Positions 29,789-36,852 of a stretch of 46,710 bases of DNA are shown here, piece by piece. The translations under genes were made by a program, and so were the position numbers. Each line of letters opens with the position of its first letter. Within the stretch, counting starts at the first letter, position 1. Below the pieces are notes generated by a model. It made no database searches. It was not told the DNA's origin and saw nothing but the letters and a program-made list of their open reading frames with translations. Origin of the DNA: a virus; the IMG/VR virus record IMGVR_UViG_3300049053_000036, positions 1 to 46,710 of that record; one strand, given 5' to 3'.

Positions 29789-30139
29789 TCACCTCCTGCG
29801 GGGTTGATCTGGTTCGGGAGGTGGTGCGAAGTGGCGGTGCAGGCGGGTCTCGGCGGACAGCAGGCCGAAGATGCGGACTCGAAGCCAGCGCCAGGAACGC
29901 TCGCGGAGGATGCCGGAGCTGGCGTCGATGCCGTAATGGGAGTGGAGGTCGGCCTCGATCAGCGGCCACTGGGCGAGGAGCCCGGTCCACGTCAGGTCCG
30001 CCGCTGACCGCGTCCCTGGTTTCTGCGGCGGGAGCCCGCCCTCGTACCACTCGTAGAGGCCGGTGACGGGGTCCCGTTCGCCGCAGCCGACGCCGAGGAG
30101 CCGCGCGAAGCCTGTCGACGGCTCGCCCGATTCGGTGCT
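29789..30139 (-). CDS. tail assembly chaperone, -1 frameshift extension
   Basis: This 116-residue extension (STESGEPSTGFARLLGVGCG...YEWYEGGLPPQKPGTRSAADLTWTGLLAQWPLIEADLHSHYGID) is read only after a -1 slip in the upstream frame. It would give a fusion of about 246 residues, as in the G/GT pair of lambda-like phages. In siphoviruses these chaperones load the tape measure protein for tube assembly, and both lie just before the tape measure gene, as here. The C-terminal WP.IEADLHSHYGID...R...RWLRV pattern is common in actinophage GT-type proteins. Confidence 0.85.
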   Translation of the reverse strand, partial: STESGEPSTGFARLLGVGCGERDPVTGLYEWYEGGLPPQKPGTRSAADLTWTGLLAQWPLIEADLHSHYGIDASSGILRERSWRWLRVRIFGLLSAETRLHRHFAPPPEPDQPRRR

Positions 30140-30528
30140 TTTCCCGGGCGCTGGCCGGTCCGCCAGTACGCGTGGGCGGTGTCCTTGTCGGTCGTGACCC
30201 AGAACATGGCGGTGAGCGCCACGTGTTTGAACTGCGCCCACCTCACGCCGTCCGCCAGGAGCTGGTCGTAGGCGTCGCCGAGGCACAGGCGGAAGAGGTC
30301 CCGTTCCTCGTCGTCGCCGAGGACGGGGGTATCGGGGGCCGTGCCGCCGGCGGCGAGGCGGGCGGCCATGGTGGTGATCTTCTCGATTCTGAGGCCGTCT
30401 TCGGCCGGGGGGTCCTCGATCCGGTAGACGCGTACGGTGCCGTCGCGGCCCTTGACTGGGAGGTCGAGGTATTCGTCGAGGAATTCGTCGAGGGCCTCGA
30501 AGTCGGTGGCTGTGCTGTCGCTCATCAC
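29992..30528 (-). CDS. tail assembly chaperone (unshifted product)
   Basis: A 178-residue protein starting at GTG 30528 or ATG 30525 (both overlap the tail tube stop). The first 130 residues are acidic and helical (FEALDEFLDEYLDLPVKGRDG, YRIEDPPAEDGLRIEKITTMAARL, DDEERDLFRLCLGDAYDQLLADGVRWAQFKHVALTAMFWV). After the slippery site the unshifted frame degenerates into a basic, Ser/Arg-rich tail, as expected for the shorter product. Confidence 0.85.
   Translation of the reverse strand: MMSDSTATDFEALDEFLDEYLDLPVKGRDGTVRVYRIEDPPAEDGLRIEKITTMAARLAAGGTAPDTPVLGDDEERDLFRLCLGDAYDQLLADGVRWAQFKHVALTAMFWVTTDKDTAHAYWRTGQRPGKAPNRASRRQASRGSSASAAANGTPSPASTSGTRAGSRRRNQGRGQRRT
30139..30145 (-). promoter_or_regulatory. 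-1 ribosomal frameshift site GGGAAAA
   Basis: On the minus strand the heptamer reads G-GGA-AAA in the frame of the upstream chaperone gene, the canonical X-XXY-YYZ form. Re-pairing to GGG-AAA moves the ribosome into the frame of the extension (AGC ACC GAA). Confidence 0.88.
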
Positions 30529-31001
30529 GCCGCCGGGTTGTCGATCATGGCCAGTTCGCCGTCACCGGTGACCGTGATCTCCACCTGATCCAGCGCGGTG
30601 TGCTCGCCGCCGGAGTACTCGAACTTCACGATGCCGGAGCCCTCGTACGCCTCGGGCAGCCCGTCCCGGTCGTACCAGCGCAGGTGCACCATCGAGCCCG
30701 AGCCGAACTTGAATGCCGCCTGCCGGAAGGCCTCGTGGGTCGGGTGGTACACCTTGACCTGATCGTTGATCTTCCGGTTGATCGTGACCGACAGCTCCCA
30801 CGACTGAGCGGTCTTGGTGTTGCCGTTCCAGCCGCCCGACTCGTAGTCGCTGGAGTCCTCGATGTTCGGGTCGGGGGCCGGCGGCTTGAAGTCCGTGACG
30901 CCGAGCACGGTCTGCCAGTCCGAGCCGTCCTGCGTACTGCTCATGTCGATCTGGAGCCGCCAGCGGCGGGCGAGAGCGGTCTGCTCGGTGGGGGTGGCCA
31001 T
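30525..31001 (-). CDS. major tail (tube) protein
   Basis: A 158-residue protein behind a GGAGG site. It begins MATPTEQTALARRWRLQIDM and carries strand-rich segments typical of tail tube proteins (WQTVLGVTDFKPPAPDPNIEDSSDYESGGWNGNTKTAQSWELSVTINRK, GSMVHLRWYDRDGLPEAYEGSGIVKFEYSGG, ALDQVEITVTGDGEL). The ExSGWxGNTKTAxSW pattern recurs in actinophage tube proteins. It sits between the connector genes and the chaperones, the standard place. Confidence 0.88.
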   Translation of the reverse strand: MATPTEQTALARRWRLQIDMSSTQDGSDWQTVLGVTDFKPPAPDPNIEDSSDYESGGWNGNTKTAQSWELSVTINRKINDQVKVYHPTHEAFRQAAFKFGSGSMVHLRWYDRDGLPEAYEGSGIVKFEYSGGEHTALDQVEITVTGDGELAMIDNPAA

Positions 31002-31010
31002 GAGGTCCTC

Positions 31011-31445
31011 CTAGTCGATCAGGTTGGGCCCGGACCTGGTCGTCCGGAAGTAGAAGTTCGCGGTCAGCTCCATGCGTCCTTGGGTGTCCTGACCGATCCA
31101 GGCCTGGGACTGCCGCCACGACAGCGCCACGTAGAGGCCGCCGAGGCGGTACTGCCTGCGCTGGTGCAACACCTCGAACACGGCGTCCGCCAGGTCGTCG
31201 ACGGCGTCCGGATCCCGGCCCGCACGCATGCGGATCTGCACCCCGGTGATCGCGTCCGTCGTGTCGTCGTCGGCCACCGGATACGCAGTGAGGGCGAGGG
31301 CCCGGCTCGGCTCGTCGGGCATGACGCCGCGGAAGATCCCGGTGTCCGGGTCCTGGATCACGTCGTCCGGCCGCCAGACACCGACACCGGAGTCAGCGAG
31401 GAGGCTGGCGATGCCGTCGAGGAGGCTGCTGGTGTAGCCGCTCAC
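31011..31445 (-). CDS. tail terminator / minor capsid-like protein
   Basis: A 144-residue protein from GTG 31445 overlapping the gene above (GTGA). It reads SSLLDGIASLLADSGVGVWRPDDVIQ...ALALTAYPVADDDTTDAITGVQIRMRAGRDPDAVDDLADAVFEVLHQ, an alpha/beta pattern of tail terminator proteins (lambda gpU-like). Its place just before the tail tube gene supports capping of the tube and head-tail joining. Confidence 0.75.
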   Translation of the reverse strand: MSGYTSSLLDGIASLLADSGVGVWRPDDVIQDPDTGIFRGVMPDEPSRALALTAYPVADDDTTDAITGVQIRMRAGRDPDAVDDLADAVFEVLHQRRQYRLGGLYVALSWRQSQAWIGQDTQGRMELTANFYFRTTRSGPNLID

Positions 31446-31792
31446 CGCATCGCCCGCCTCACCTGCGCTGCGATGATCGCGGCGACCTCAGCGCGAGATG
31501 CGTTGAGCGGCCGTTCCAGGTACTTCGCGGTACGGCCCGGTGCGTGCCGGTAGTCGAGACGCTCATGCTGGACCACTGCGTACGACGTGTCGTAGCTGAC
31601 CATTCCGGTCAGCGAAGGGGGGTCCACGCTTGCGGTCCCGGACTGCATGAGTGGGCTCTCGTCGAGAGGAACGATCTCCTGCGACTGCTGGAGTACGTGC
31701 TCTCCCGCTAGCAGCAGTCCACGGGCGCCGCCCGCCTTCATCTCCTGTGCCACGACCGGCCCGTAGAACCGCAGTCGGAAAGTCTGCGCCAT
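31442..31792 (-). CDS. HK97 gp10-like neck protein
   Basis: A 116-residue protein from an ATG with GGGAGG upstream. It contains GARGLLLAGEHVLQQSQEIVPLDESPLMQSGTASVD and YDTSYAVVQHERLDYRHAPGRTAKYLERPL, the signature of HK97 gp10-like / minor capsid proteins (long helix, P.d.G.L..S, then Y...vE....H.gg..kfLe.al). These form part of the head-tail joint. Confidence 0.83.
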   Translation of the reverse strand: MAQTFRLRFYGPVVAQEMKAGGARGLLLAGEHVLQQSQEIVPLDESPLMQSGTASVDPPSLTGMVSYDTSYAVVQHERLDYRHAPGRTAKYLERPLNASRAEVAAIIAAQVRRAMR

Positions 31793-31802
31793 GGCGACCT
31801 CC

Positions 31803-32117
31803 CTATTCGAGTTGGATCTCCACGTGGTCCGGAGTGGGCAGGCCGCCGCCGTCGCGGTCCTTGGTCTGGATGACCTTCGTGATGCGGCCGCTTGGCAGGG
31901 TCACGCGCGAGAACGGTGGCGCGGTCACGCCGGGGTCGGCGTACGCCGTCGATGTCGAGGTAACTTGCTCTCCGGCTGGGGAGCGGACGCCGCGGGTCTC
32001 CTCGTCGACGAAGCACGGCACAGTCGTTGGGGGCCCGTACCTTGGGCCGCGGCTGCTGTCGCCGAGGTACGGCTCGATACTGATTTCGTGCCGCATGAGG
32101 AAACGGGGGATCAGCAC
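31803..32117 (-). CDS. head-tail joining protein
   Basis: A 104-residue protein from GTG 32117, seven bases inside the previous gene (GTGCTGA). It is beta-rich (HEISIEPYLGDSSRGPRYGPPTTVPCFVDEETRGVRSPAGEQVTSTSTAYADPG...VTLPSGRITKVIQTKDRDGGG), resembling head completion or stopper proteins that close the portal after packaging. The same 7-base overlap is seen at 10939. Confidence 0.75.
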   Translation of the reverse strand: MLIPRFLMRHEISIEPYLGDSSRGPRYGPPTTVPCFVDEETRGVRSPAGEQVTSTSTAYADPGVTAPPFSRVTLPSGRITKVIQTKDRDGGGLPTPDHVEIQLE

Positions 32118-32542
32118 GACGTCACCGCACCCATGCGGAAGATGTCCGACGTCAGGTCCGGGTTGAGGAGCGCGTCCCACGCGGCCGGGGCCAACTGTCG
32201 GGCCGGAGCGTCCTCACCGGACACGGCGGTCACCGAGCGGCCGAGGCTCACCGAGCCGATCGCGACGTTGCCCCAGCCGACAGCGTCGGCGCCGGACGGA
32301 TCGCCGACGGTCTCCCACCACAGGGCCTGTGCAATGGCCGCGTCCCGGAGCGCGGCCAGTACGGTGAGGTGGGTGGGCATGCCGGTGGTGGAGTCGACGT
32401 CGTACCAGCAGTAACGCAGCACGACACGTTCCAGCATCCGCGACGCCTGCACCAGCTTGACGTCGGTCCCCGCCGGGGCTGGGGCCGTGGCGCCGGGGTA
32501 GGTCTCGTAATCCGGCACGGTGGCGTACACGCGGGTCGCCAT
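32111..32542 (-). CDS. head-tail connector (adaptor) protein
   Basis: A 143-residue helical protein (MATRVYATVPDYETYPGATA, VKLVQASRMLERVVLRYCWYDVDSTTGMPTHLTVLAALRDAAIAQALWWETVGDP). The order of helices and ALRDA.cAQ..WW fits phage adaptor proteins that dock on the portal ring. It opens the connector group and follows a 73-base gap after the small structural genes. Confidence 0.78.
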   Translation of the reverse strand: MATRVYATVPDYETYPGATAPAPAGTDVKLVQASRMLERVVLRYCWYDVDSTTGMPTHLTVLAALRDAAIAQALWWETVGDPSGADAVGWGNVAIGSVSLGRSVTAVSGEDAPARQLAPAAWDALLNPDLTSDIFRMGAVTSC

Positions 32543-32615
32543 CAGGGTCTCCTCTCGGACTGGAACACACGGCAGGGAGGTCCCGTCCGGACCTCCCTGC
32601 GCCGTGGTAGTCCGG

Positions 32616-33125
32616 CTACGCGGACGCGCCGACGATGTGGATGTCGTACGTCACCGAGGTACCGGCCCCGCTGTTGGCGACCTTAAGCAGGTCGCCCGTA
32701 GCGGCCGTCACCGTGTAGCCGGTGCCGTCCGTGACGCCCGCCATCGCGCCCACGGTGGCGCCCGGGCGGAGCGTCAGCGTGCCGGTGGCGTTCAGGAGTG
32801 TGGCCCAGGGGTTGGACGCGGCAGCGCCGACGACGACGTTGTTCGCGTTGGTCGCGGCGGCGCTGATGAAGATGCCCTTGACACGGACGAAGGTGATCGC
32901 GGCTCCGAAGGCGTCGAGGAGGACGCCCGCGAGGTCGAGATCCTCGGTGGCAGAGGCGGCCAGGGTGCGCCGGTCAGAGAAGACCTTGTCGGCCTGCCCG
33001 GCCCCGGTGCCCGAGGTGAGGTTGACGGAACGGTTAAGGGACACGGGCACTCGGGCGGTGCCGAGGTCCAGGGTGCTGCTCAGCTCCGCGAACGCGGCCA
33101 TGCCGAGCACTGTGGACAGAGACAT
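32616..33125 (-). CDS. small structural protein, possibly capsid decoration
   Basis: A 169-residue protein that is Ala/Thr/Gly-rich and strand-rich (MSLSTVLGMAAFAELSSTLD, VPVSLNRSVNLTSGTGAGQADKVFSDRRTLAASATEDLDLAGVLLDAFGAAITFVRVKGIFISAAATNANNVVVGA). Actinophages encode comparable proteins after the capsid gene that decorate the head. The exact role is inference. Confidence 0.68.
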   Translation of the reverse strand: MSLSTVLGMAAFAELSSTLDLGTARVPVSLNRSVNLTSGTGAGQADKVFSDRRTLAASATEDLDLAGVLLDAFGAAITFVRVKGIFISAAATNANNVVVGAAASNPWATLLNATGTLTLRPGATVGAMAGVTDGTGYTVTAATGDLLKVANSGAGTSVTYDIHIVGASA

Positions 33126-33140
33126 GATGCGTACCCCCGC

Positions 33141-33707
33141 TCAGGTGGCGATGACGAGCGGGACCTGGCGCTTGAATGCCGGGGTCGCGATCGTTGCCGG
33201 GGCCGTGCCGGTCAGCGAACTGCCCGACGTCTGGGAGAGGTTGCCCTCGCCGGTGAGGACCGGCTTCGCGCCGACCGTGCCGACCAGCGTCGGGACCGTG
33301 GTGGCCGTCACGCTGATCGCGGCGTAGTAGATGCCCGACTTGGTGACCTTCACCGGCGAGGCCAGGGCGAGAGTCTTCGCCGTGTCCGCCGCCCAGGCCG
33401 CCGTCAGCTGGTCCGCGGACTGCGCGAGCAGCGCGCCCGCGCCCGAGTACAGGGCGAAGAAGTAGTTCGTCGGAGTGCCCGCCGCCGTACCGCCACTGAT
33501 GAACGTCAGGTTCGTGACGGTGTCACCGTCAGCGAGGTACAGCGCGACCGAGCACATCACGCCCGTCGCTGCGGCGGCCACGTCGTCCAGGCCCACACGG
33601 GGCAGGTTCGCCCGGTGGAAGGTGACGTCGGGGTCGGGGCGGCCGGCCGAGTTGAGCCAGCCGAGGTCGTTGCGGGGGTTCCCGCGGAACGTGCCGAGGA
33701 GCGTCAT
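33141..33707 (-). CDS. structural protein, head fibre or decoration
   Basis: A 188-residue beta-rich protein starting MTLLGTFRGNPRNDLGWLNSAG, with LYLADGDTVTNLTFISGGTAAGTPTNYFFALYSGAGALLAQSADQLTAAW, a jelly-roll-like pattern found in exposed phage structural proteins. It overlaps the preceding stop by 4 bases. A head fibre, decoration protein or lectin-like virion component are the options. Confidence 0.7.
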   Translation of the reverse strand: MTLLGTFRGNPRNDLGWLNSAGRPDPDVTFHRANLPRVGLDDVAAAATGVMCSVALYLADGDTVTNLTFISGGTAAGTPTNYFFALYSGAGALLAQSADQLTAAWAADTAKTLALASPVKVTKSGIYYAAISVTATTVPTLVGTVGAKPVLTGEGNLSQTSGSSLTGTAPATIATPAFKRQVPLVIAT

Positions 33708-34192
33708 GCCGACTGTCCCTTCTTGTCGTCGCGGGTCTGGGGGGCGGGGGTGGTCTTCCGCTCGTACGCGGCGATCTGCTTGCGGTCCTTGCCCGCCGCC
33801 TCTGCGGCCTTGACGCGCTGCACCTCGTCGTCGTCGGCGGTGTCGAGGTAGTCGATGACCTCGTCCTGGCTGCGCTTCGACGGGTCGAACTCGACCGGCG
33901 TGGTCGGGGGCTGCTCGTCGGGGATGCCGATGCCCAGACCGACGGACGGCGCGGCTCCGTGACCCAGGTTGCTCATCGCCTCGGCCGGGGAGTCGACCGG
34001 CTCAGGCAAGGACTCGCCGTCCGTGGCGTCCTCGACGGGCAGAAGCGCGTAGCCCTGGCGGCGGAAATACTCGATGGCCGCGCGGCCGTCCTTCGTGGAG
34101 TCGTCCACGAAACCGGTGCCCCTGCGGAAGGTGACACCGACGGACTCGCCGCTGAAGGAGCGAACGGGGGATTCAACCTTGTAGCGGTTCAC
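33704..34192 (-). CDS. hypothetical protein of the capsid module, 162 aa
   Basis: A 162-residue protein from GTG 34192 overlapping the endonuclease stop (GTGA). The first half forms small strands (YKVESPVRSFSGESVGVTFRRGTGFVDD...AAIEYFRRQGYALLP); the second half is acidic and disordered with a basic tail (RVKAAEAAGKDRKQIAAYERKTTPAPQTRDDKKG). Similar proteins with a central acidic region follow capsid genes in actinophages. It may be a virion or assembly protein. Confidence 0.7.
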   Translation of the reverse strand: MNRYKVESPVRSFSGESVGVTFRRGTGFVDDSTKDGRAAIEYFRRQGYALLPVEDATDGESLPEPVDSPAEAMSNLGHGAAPSVGLGIGIPDEQPPTTPVEFDPSKRSQDEVIDYLDTADDDEVQRVKAAEAAGKDRKQIAAYERKTTPAPQTRDDKKGQSA

Positions 34193-34842
34193 TCTCGACT
34201 CCTTTCTAGGTAGTCGATTGCAGCCCGCAGACGAGAGACATCGTCAGCCGCCATCCCAAGCAGCGCGTTGCAGTTGTTGCACAGCAACCCGCGCGCCCTG
34301 CCAGTCGCGTGGCAGTGGTCGACGACGAGACCTCTCTGCTCTGGGGGCGGTGGGTTCTTACAGATGAGGCAGCGGCCGTCCTGGGCCGCCACCATTGCGT
34401 CGTACTGCTCGGCGCTCACGCCGTACTTCCTGCGCAGCGTGCGGTCACGCTGCTGTAGGCCGAAGCACGCCTTGCAGACAGACATGCAGCCGTCGCCATT
34501 TCGGGACTCGCCGTAGAAGTCCGTCTTCGGCTTGACCAGCTTGCACGCTGAGCACGTCTTGTCTGAGGCGGTGGGATCGCTCTTCTGGTACAGCCGAACA
34601 GCCGGGCCAGGATCCCCTTTCAGCCGCCAGCGGTTGTAGTGCATGACGCACCAGCCGCGAGCGATTGGCGGAGCGTCGCATCCGAGCGAGCACTTCGCGC
34701 CCTGGGGCTTCTTCTGCTGGAGCGGCACGTGCGCCTGAACGTCGCCCGAGCGTTTCCACCGGCCGTAATGCGCCTTGCACCACTCCTGTGAGTGGTAACA
34801 CGGGCGCTCGCAACGGTCCACGGCGCAGGTACGCTGAGACAT
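34189..34842 (-). CDS. endonuclease VII-type HNH nuclease (homing-like)
   Basis: A 217-residue protein. Two N-terminal zinc modules repeat (CAVDRCERPCYHSQEWCKAHYGRWKRSGDV and CSLGCDAPPIARGWCVMHYNRWRLKGDP). A Cys-pair region follows (CSACKLVKPKTDFY...VCKACF), then the endonuclease VII-like core CLICKNPPPPEQRGLVVDHCHATGRARGLLCNNCNALLGMA with the HNH His and Asn. Free-standing copies of this type behave as homing endonucleases in phages. It lies between the major capsid gene and other virion genes, yet its stop is fused by GTGA to the next start, so it is transcribed with the late operon. Confidence 0.88.
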   Translation of the reverse strand: MSQRTCAVDRCERPCYHSQEWCKAHYGRWKRSGDVQAHVPLQQKKPQGAKCSLGCDAPPIARGWCVMHYNRWRLKGDPGPAVRLYQKSDPTASDKTCSACKLVKPKTDFYGESRNGDGCMSVCKACFGLQQRDRTLRRKYGVSAEQYDAMVAAQDGRCLICKNPPPPEQRGLVVDHCHATGRARGLLCNNCNALLGMAADDVSRLRAAIDYLERSRE

Positions 34843-34872
34843 GTCGATCCTGCTTTCACCAGGTCGGCCATG

Positions 34873-34934
34873 CCCCGGGAGTGTTAGCGCACTCGCCGGG
34901 GTCTCTTGTCCGCAATTATCGCAGGTCAGAGACC
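34873..34934 (-). terminator. tandem hairpins after the major capsid gene
   Basis: CCCCGG-g-AGTG pairs with CACT-cg-CCGGGG (34873-34901), and GGTCTCT (34900-34906) pairs with AGAGACC (34928-34934). The stems share two bases. Placed just after the capsid stop codon, they could lower read-through or protect the capsid mRNA 3' end. Confidence 0.6.
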
Positions 34935-34938
34935 TTAA

Positions 34939-36003
34939 TTAGCGGACTTTTACGTTCCTGAGCACCCCACACGACTTGGTGTTCCGGAGAACTGCCGCGA
35001 CCGGGCCCATCTCGACCTCGCCGGATTTGACCGCGCCGGGCTGGCTGAAGTCGGGGAGGAACGTCTCGACGAGCGGGGTGCCCGCCATGGACGCGCCGTG
35101 GAAGGCGTCCAGGCCGAGCGACACCGCGTAGATGTCGGTGAGGCCGGTGATGGTGCCGCCGGCGCCGCCGCCGTCGGTGTCCGCCGACCGGATCGGAATG
35201 ATCGGGGCGGAGCCGTCGGCGCGGTCGCCGAGGTCGACGAGGACCCAGTCGCCGTAGCGCTCGATCTGCATGCCGAGGCTGTCGCGGTCCGAGGTGAACT
35301 GGGATGCGCGGCGGGCCAGGGACTTGATGCGGGCGATGGAGGTGGTGTTGCCGAGGATCGCCTTGACGCCGGCCGGGATGGATCCGTCGGCGCCGGTGTC
35401 GCCGGAGCCGGTCTGTGAGCCCATGATGCGGGAGAGGAAGTCGTCGAACGAGTCGAAAGCCGCCATGGCGAGGTCTTCGGACGTGACCGCCGCTGGGCTC
35501 CAGTTGAGGTAGCCCGTGGTGACGCCCTCGTTGAGCGGCAGGTACTCGGTGGACTGCCCGGTGAGGGCCTTGTCGAGGCCGTCGAATCCGGCGTCGTCGA
35601 CGGCGGTGTCGCCGAGGATGAGTTCCTGCTGGAAGCGGGTCCTCATGGAGGTGAGCTTCTGCGCGAGCTGGAAGCTGATCTCGTTGGAGGCGGCCGGGCC
35701 GAGCCTGGCGAGCTTACGGTCGACGGTGAACGCGCCGCCCAGCGGGTGCAGTTCGACGGACTTCCGCTCGCGGGAGGCCTGCGAGGGGACGTACTCCTCG
35801 TTGAACCGGCGGAACGCCGCCGTGGACGGGGCGAGGAGCCGGGTGTAGCCGTAGGTGAGGGAGCCGCCGCCGGTGCCCGGGGTGACGGTGTCGTCCCAGA
35901 CGAAGTTGTTCAGCAGCCAGCTGTTGCGGCGGAGGTTGTCGATGACGGAAAAGTCGATATCCGCCTGAGTGTTGAGCTGCGCCTGAGCGAGCGTCACGGG
36001 CAT
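34939..36003 (-). CDS. major capsid protein
   Basis: A 354-residue protein from ATG 36003 behind AGGGAG. It contains TRLLAPSTAAFRRFNEEYVPSQASRERKSVELHPLGGAFTVDRKLARLGPAASNEISFQLAQKLTSMRTRFQQELILGD, the P-domain-like and long-helix pattern of HK97-fold capsids in actinophages, and later AILGNTTSIARIKSLARRASQFTSDRDSLGMQIERYGDWVLVDLGDRADGSAPIIPI. It lies behind the scaffold gene. It ends in TAA, unlike its neighbours. Confidence 0.9.
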   Translation of the reverse strand: MPVTLAQAQLNTQADIDFSVIDNLRRNSWLLNNFVWDDTVTPGTGGGSLTYGYTRLLAPSTAAFRRFNEEYVPSQASRERKSVELHPLGGAFTVDRKLARLGPAASNEISFQLAQKLTSMRTRFQQELILGDTAVDDAGFDGLDKALTGQSTEYLPLNEGVTTGYLNWSPAAVTSEDLAMAAFDSFDDFLSRIMGSQTGSGDTGADGSIPAGVKAILGNTTSIARIKSLARRASQFTSDRDSLGMQIERYGDWVLVDLGDRADGSAPIIPIRSADTDGGGAGGTITGLTDIYAVSLGLDAFHGASMAGTPLVETFLPDFSQPGAVKSGEVEMGPVAAVLRNTKSCGVLRNVKVR

Positions 36004-36020
36004 GGGGTTCTCCCTGAGGG

Positions 36021-36797
36021 TCAGGTCTGGTAGTGGTTCGTGATCGCCCCCGCGAGCGATCCGGTGCGCTTCTTCGCGGCGCCTTCGCCGGTGCCGCCGG
36101 ACAGGTCGCCGCCGCTCTTGCCGGCGGTCTGGGCTGCGAAGCTCGGGTTGTCCCTGACAGCGGCCTTGATGGCGTCGTCGAGGTTGGCGCCGAACGTCTT
36201 GGCGCTGGGGTCGAGGTCGGCGATCTTCTGACGGAAGGTGACGGAGTCGAGGAGGGCGGACGCCTTCGCGCCGTGCTTCTCGGCCCGGTCGCGTACCGCG
36301 TCCTTGACCGTCAGCTCGCGGATGAGGACATCGCGCTTCTCGATCTCGGCTGCGGACTCCTGAGCGGCGGCCGTGCGGCCTGCCTTCTCCGCTGCCGCGA
36401 CGGCCTTCTCCTGCTCGGTCATGCTCTGCTGCTTGAGCTTCTCCAGCTCCTCGGCGGCCTTGGCGTTGGCCTTGGCGCGCTTCTCCCACTCGCGGGCGTG
36501 CGTCTTCCAGTCGGTTTCGCCGTCCGTGTCGGATCCGGACTTGCCGGATTCCTGGCCGGACTGCTGTCCGCCCTGGTCAGCCGCCTGACCGCTGCCGCTG
36601 CCGCCGCCCTGTCCGGACTCGCCGGACTCACCGGATCCGGACTGTCCGCTGGAGTCGGATCCGCCTTCGCCCTCGCCGTTGCCACCCGCGATGGCGTAGA
36701 TCGGTGCGCCGTTGCGGCGGTAGCCGAGTACTTCCAGGGCCGAGTGGGTTGCGAGCGGGTGCTTGAAGGCGCTCGCGCGCCTGAAAGGGACCTGCAT
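36021..36797 (-). CDS. capsid scaffold protein
   Basis: A 258-residue protein. Residues 38-95 are low-complexity Gly/Ser/Gln with acidic spots (DSSGQSGSGESGESGQGGGS), followed by a long coiled coil (WKTHAREWEKRAKANAKAAEELEKLKQQSMTEQEKAVAAAEKAGR...ESAAEIEKRDVLIRELTVKDAVRDRAEKHG) and a basic tail (AAKKRTGSLAGAITNHYQT). This layout and its place before the major capsid gene are typical of scaffold proteins. Confidence 0.88.
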   Translation of the reverse strand: MQVPFRRASAFKHPLATHSALEVLGYRRNGAPIYAIAGGNGEGEGGSDSSGQSGSGESGESGQGGGSGSGQAADQGGQQSGQESGKSGSDTDGETDWKTHAREWEKRAKANAKAAEELEKLKQQSMTEQEKAVAAAEKAGRTAAAQESAAEIEKRDVLIRELTVKDAVRDRAEKHGAKASALLDSVTFRQKIADLDPSAKTFGANLDDAIKAAVRDNPSFAAQTAGKSGGDLSGGTGEGAAKKRTGSLAGAITNHYQT

Positions 36798-36852
36798 GGT
36801 GATCTCCCGTTTCGGGTTGCCCGGCCTGCCGTGCGGCGGCCGGAAGTCTGTG

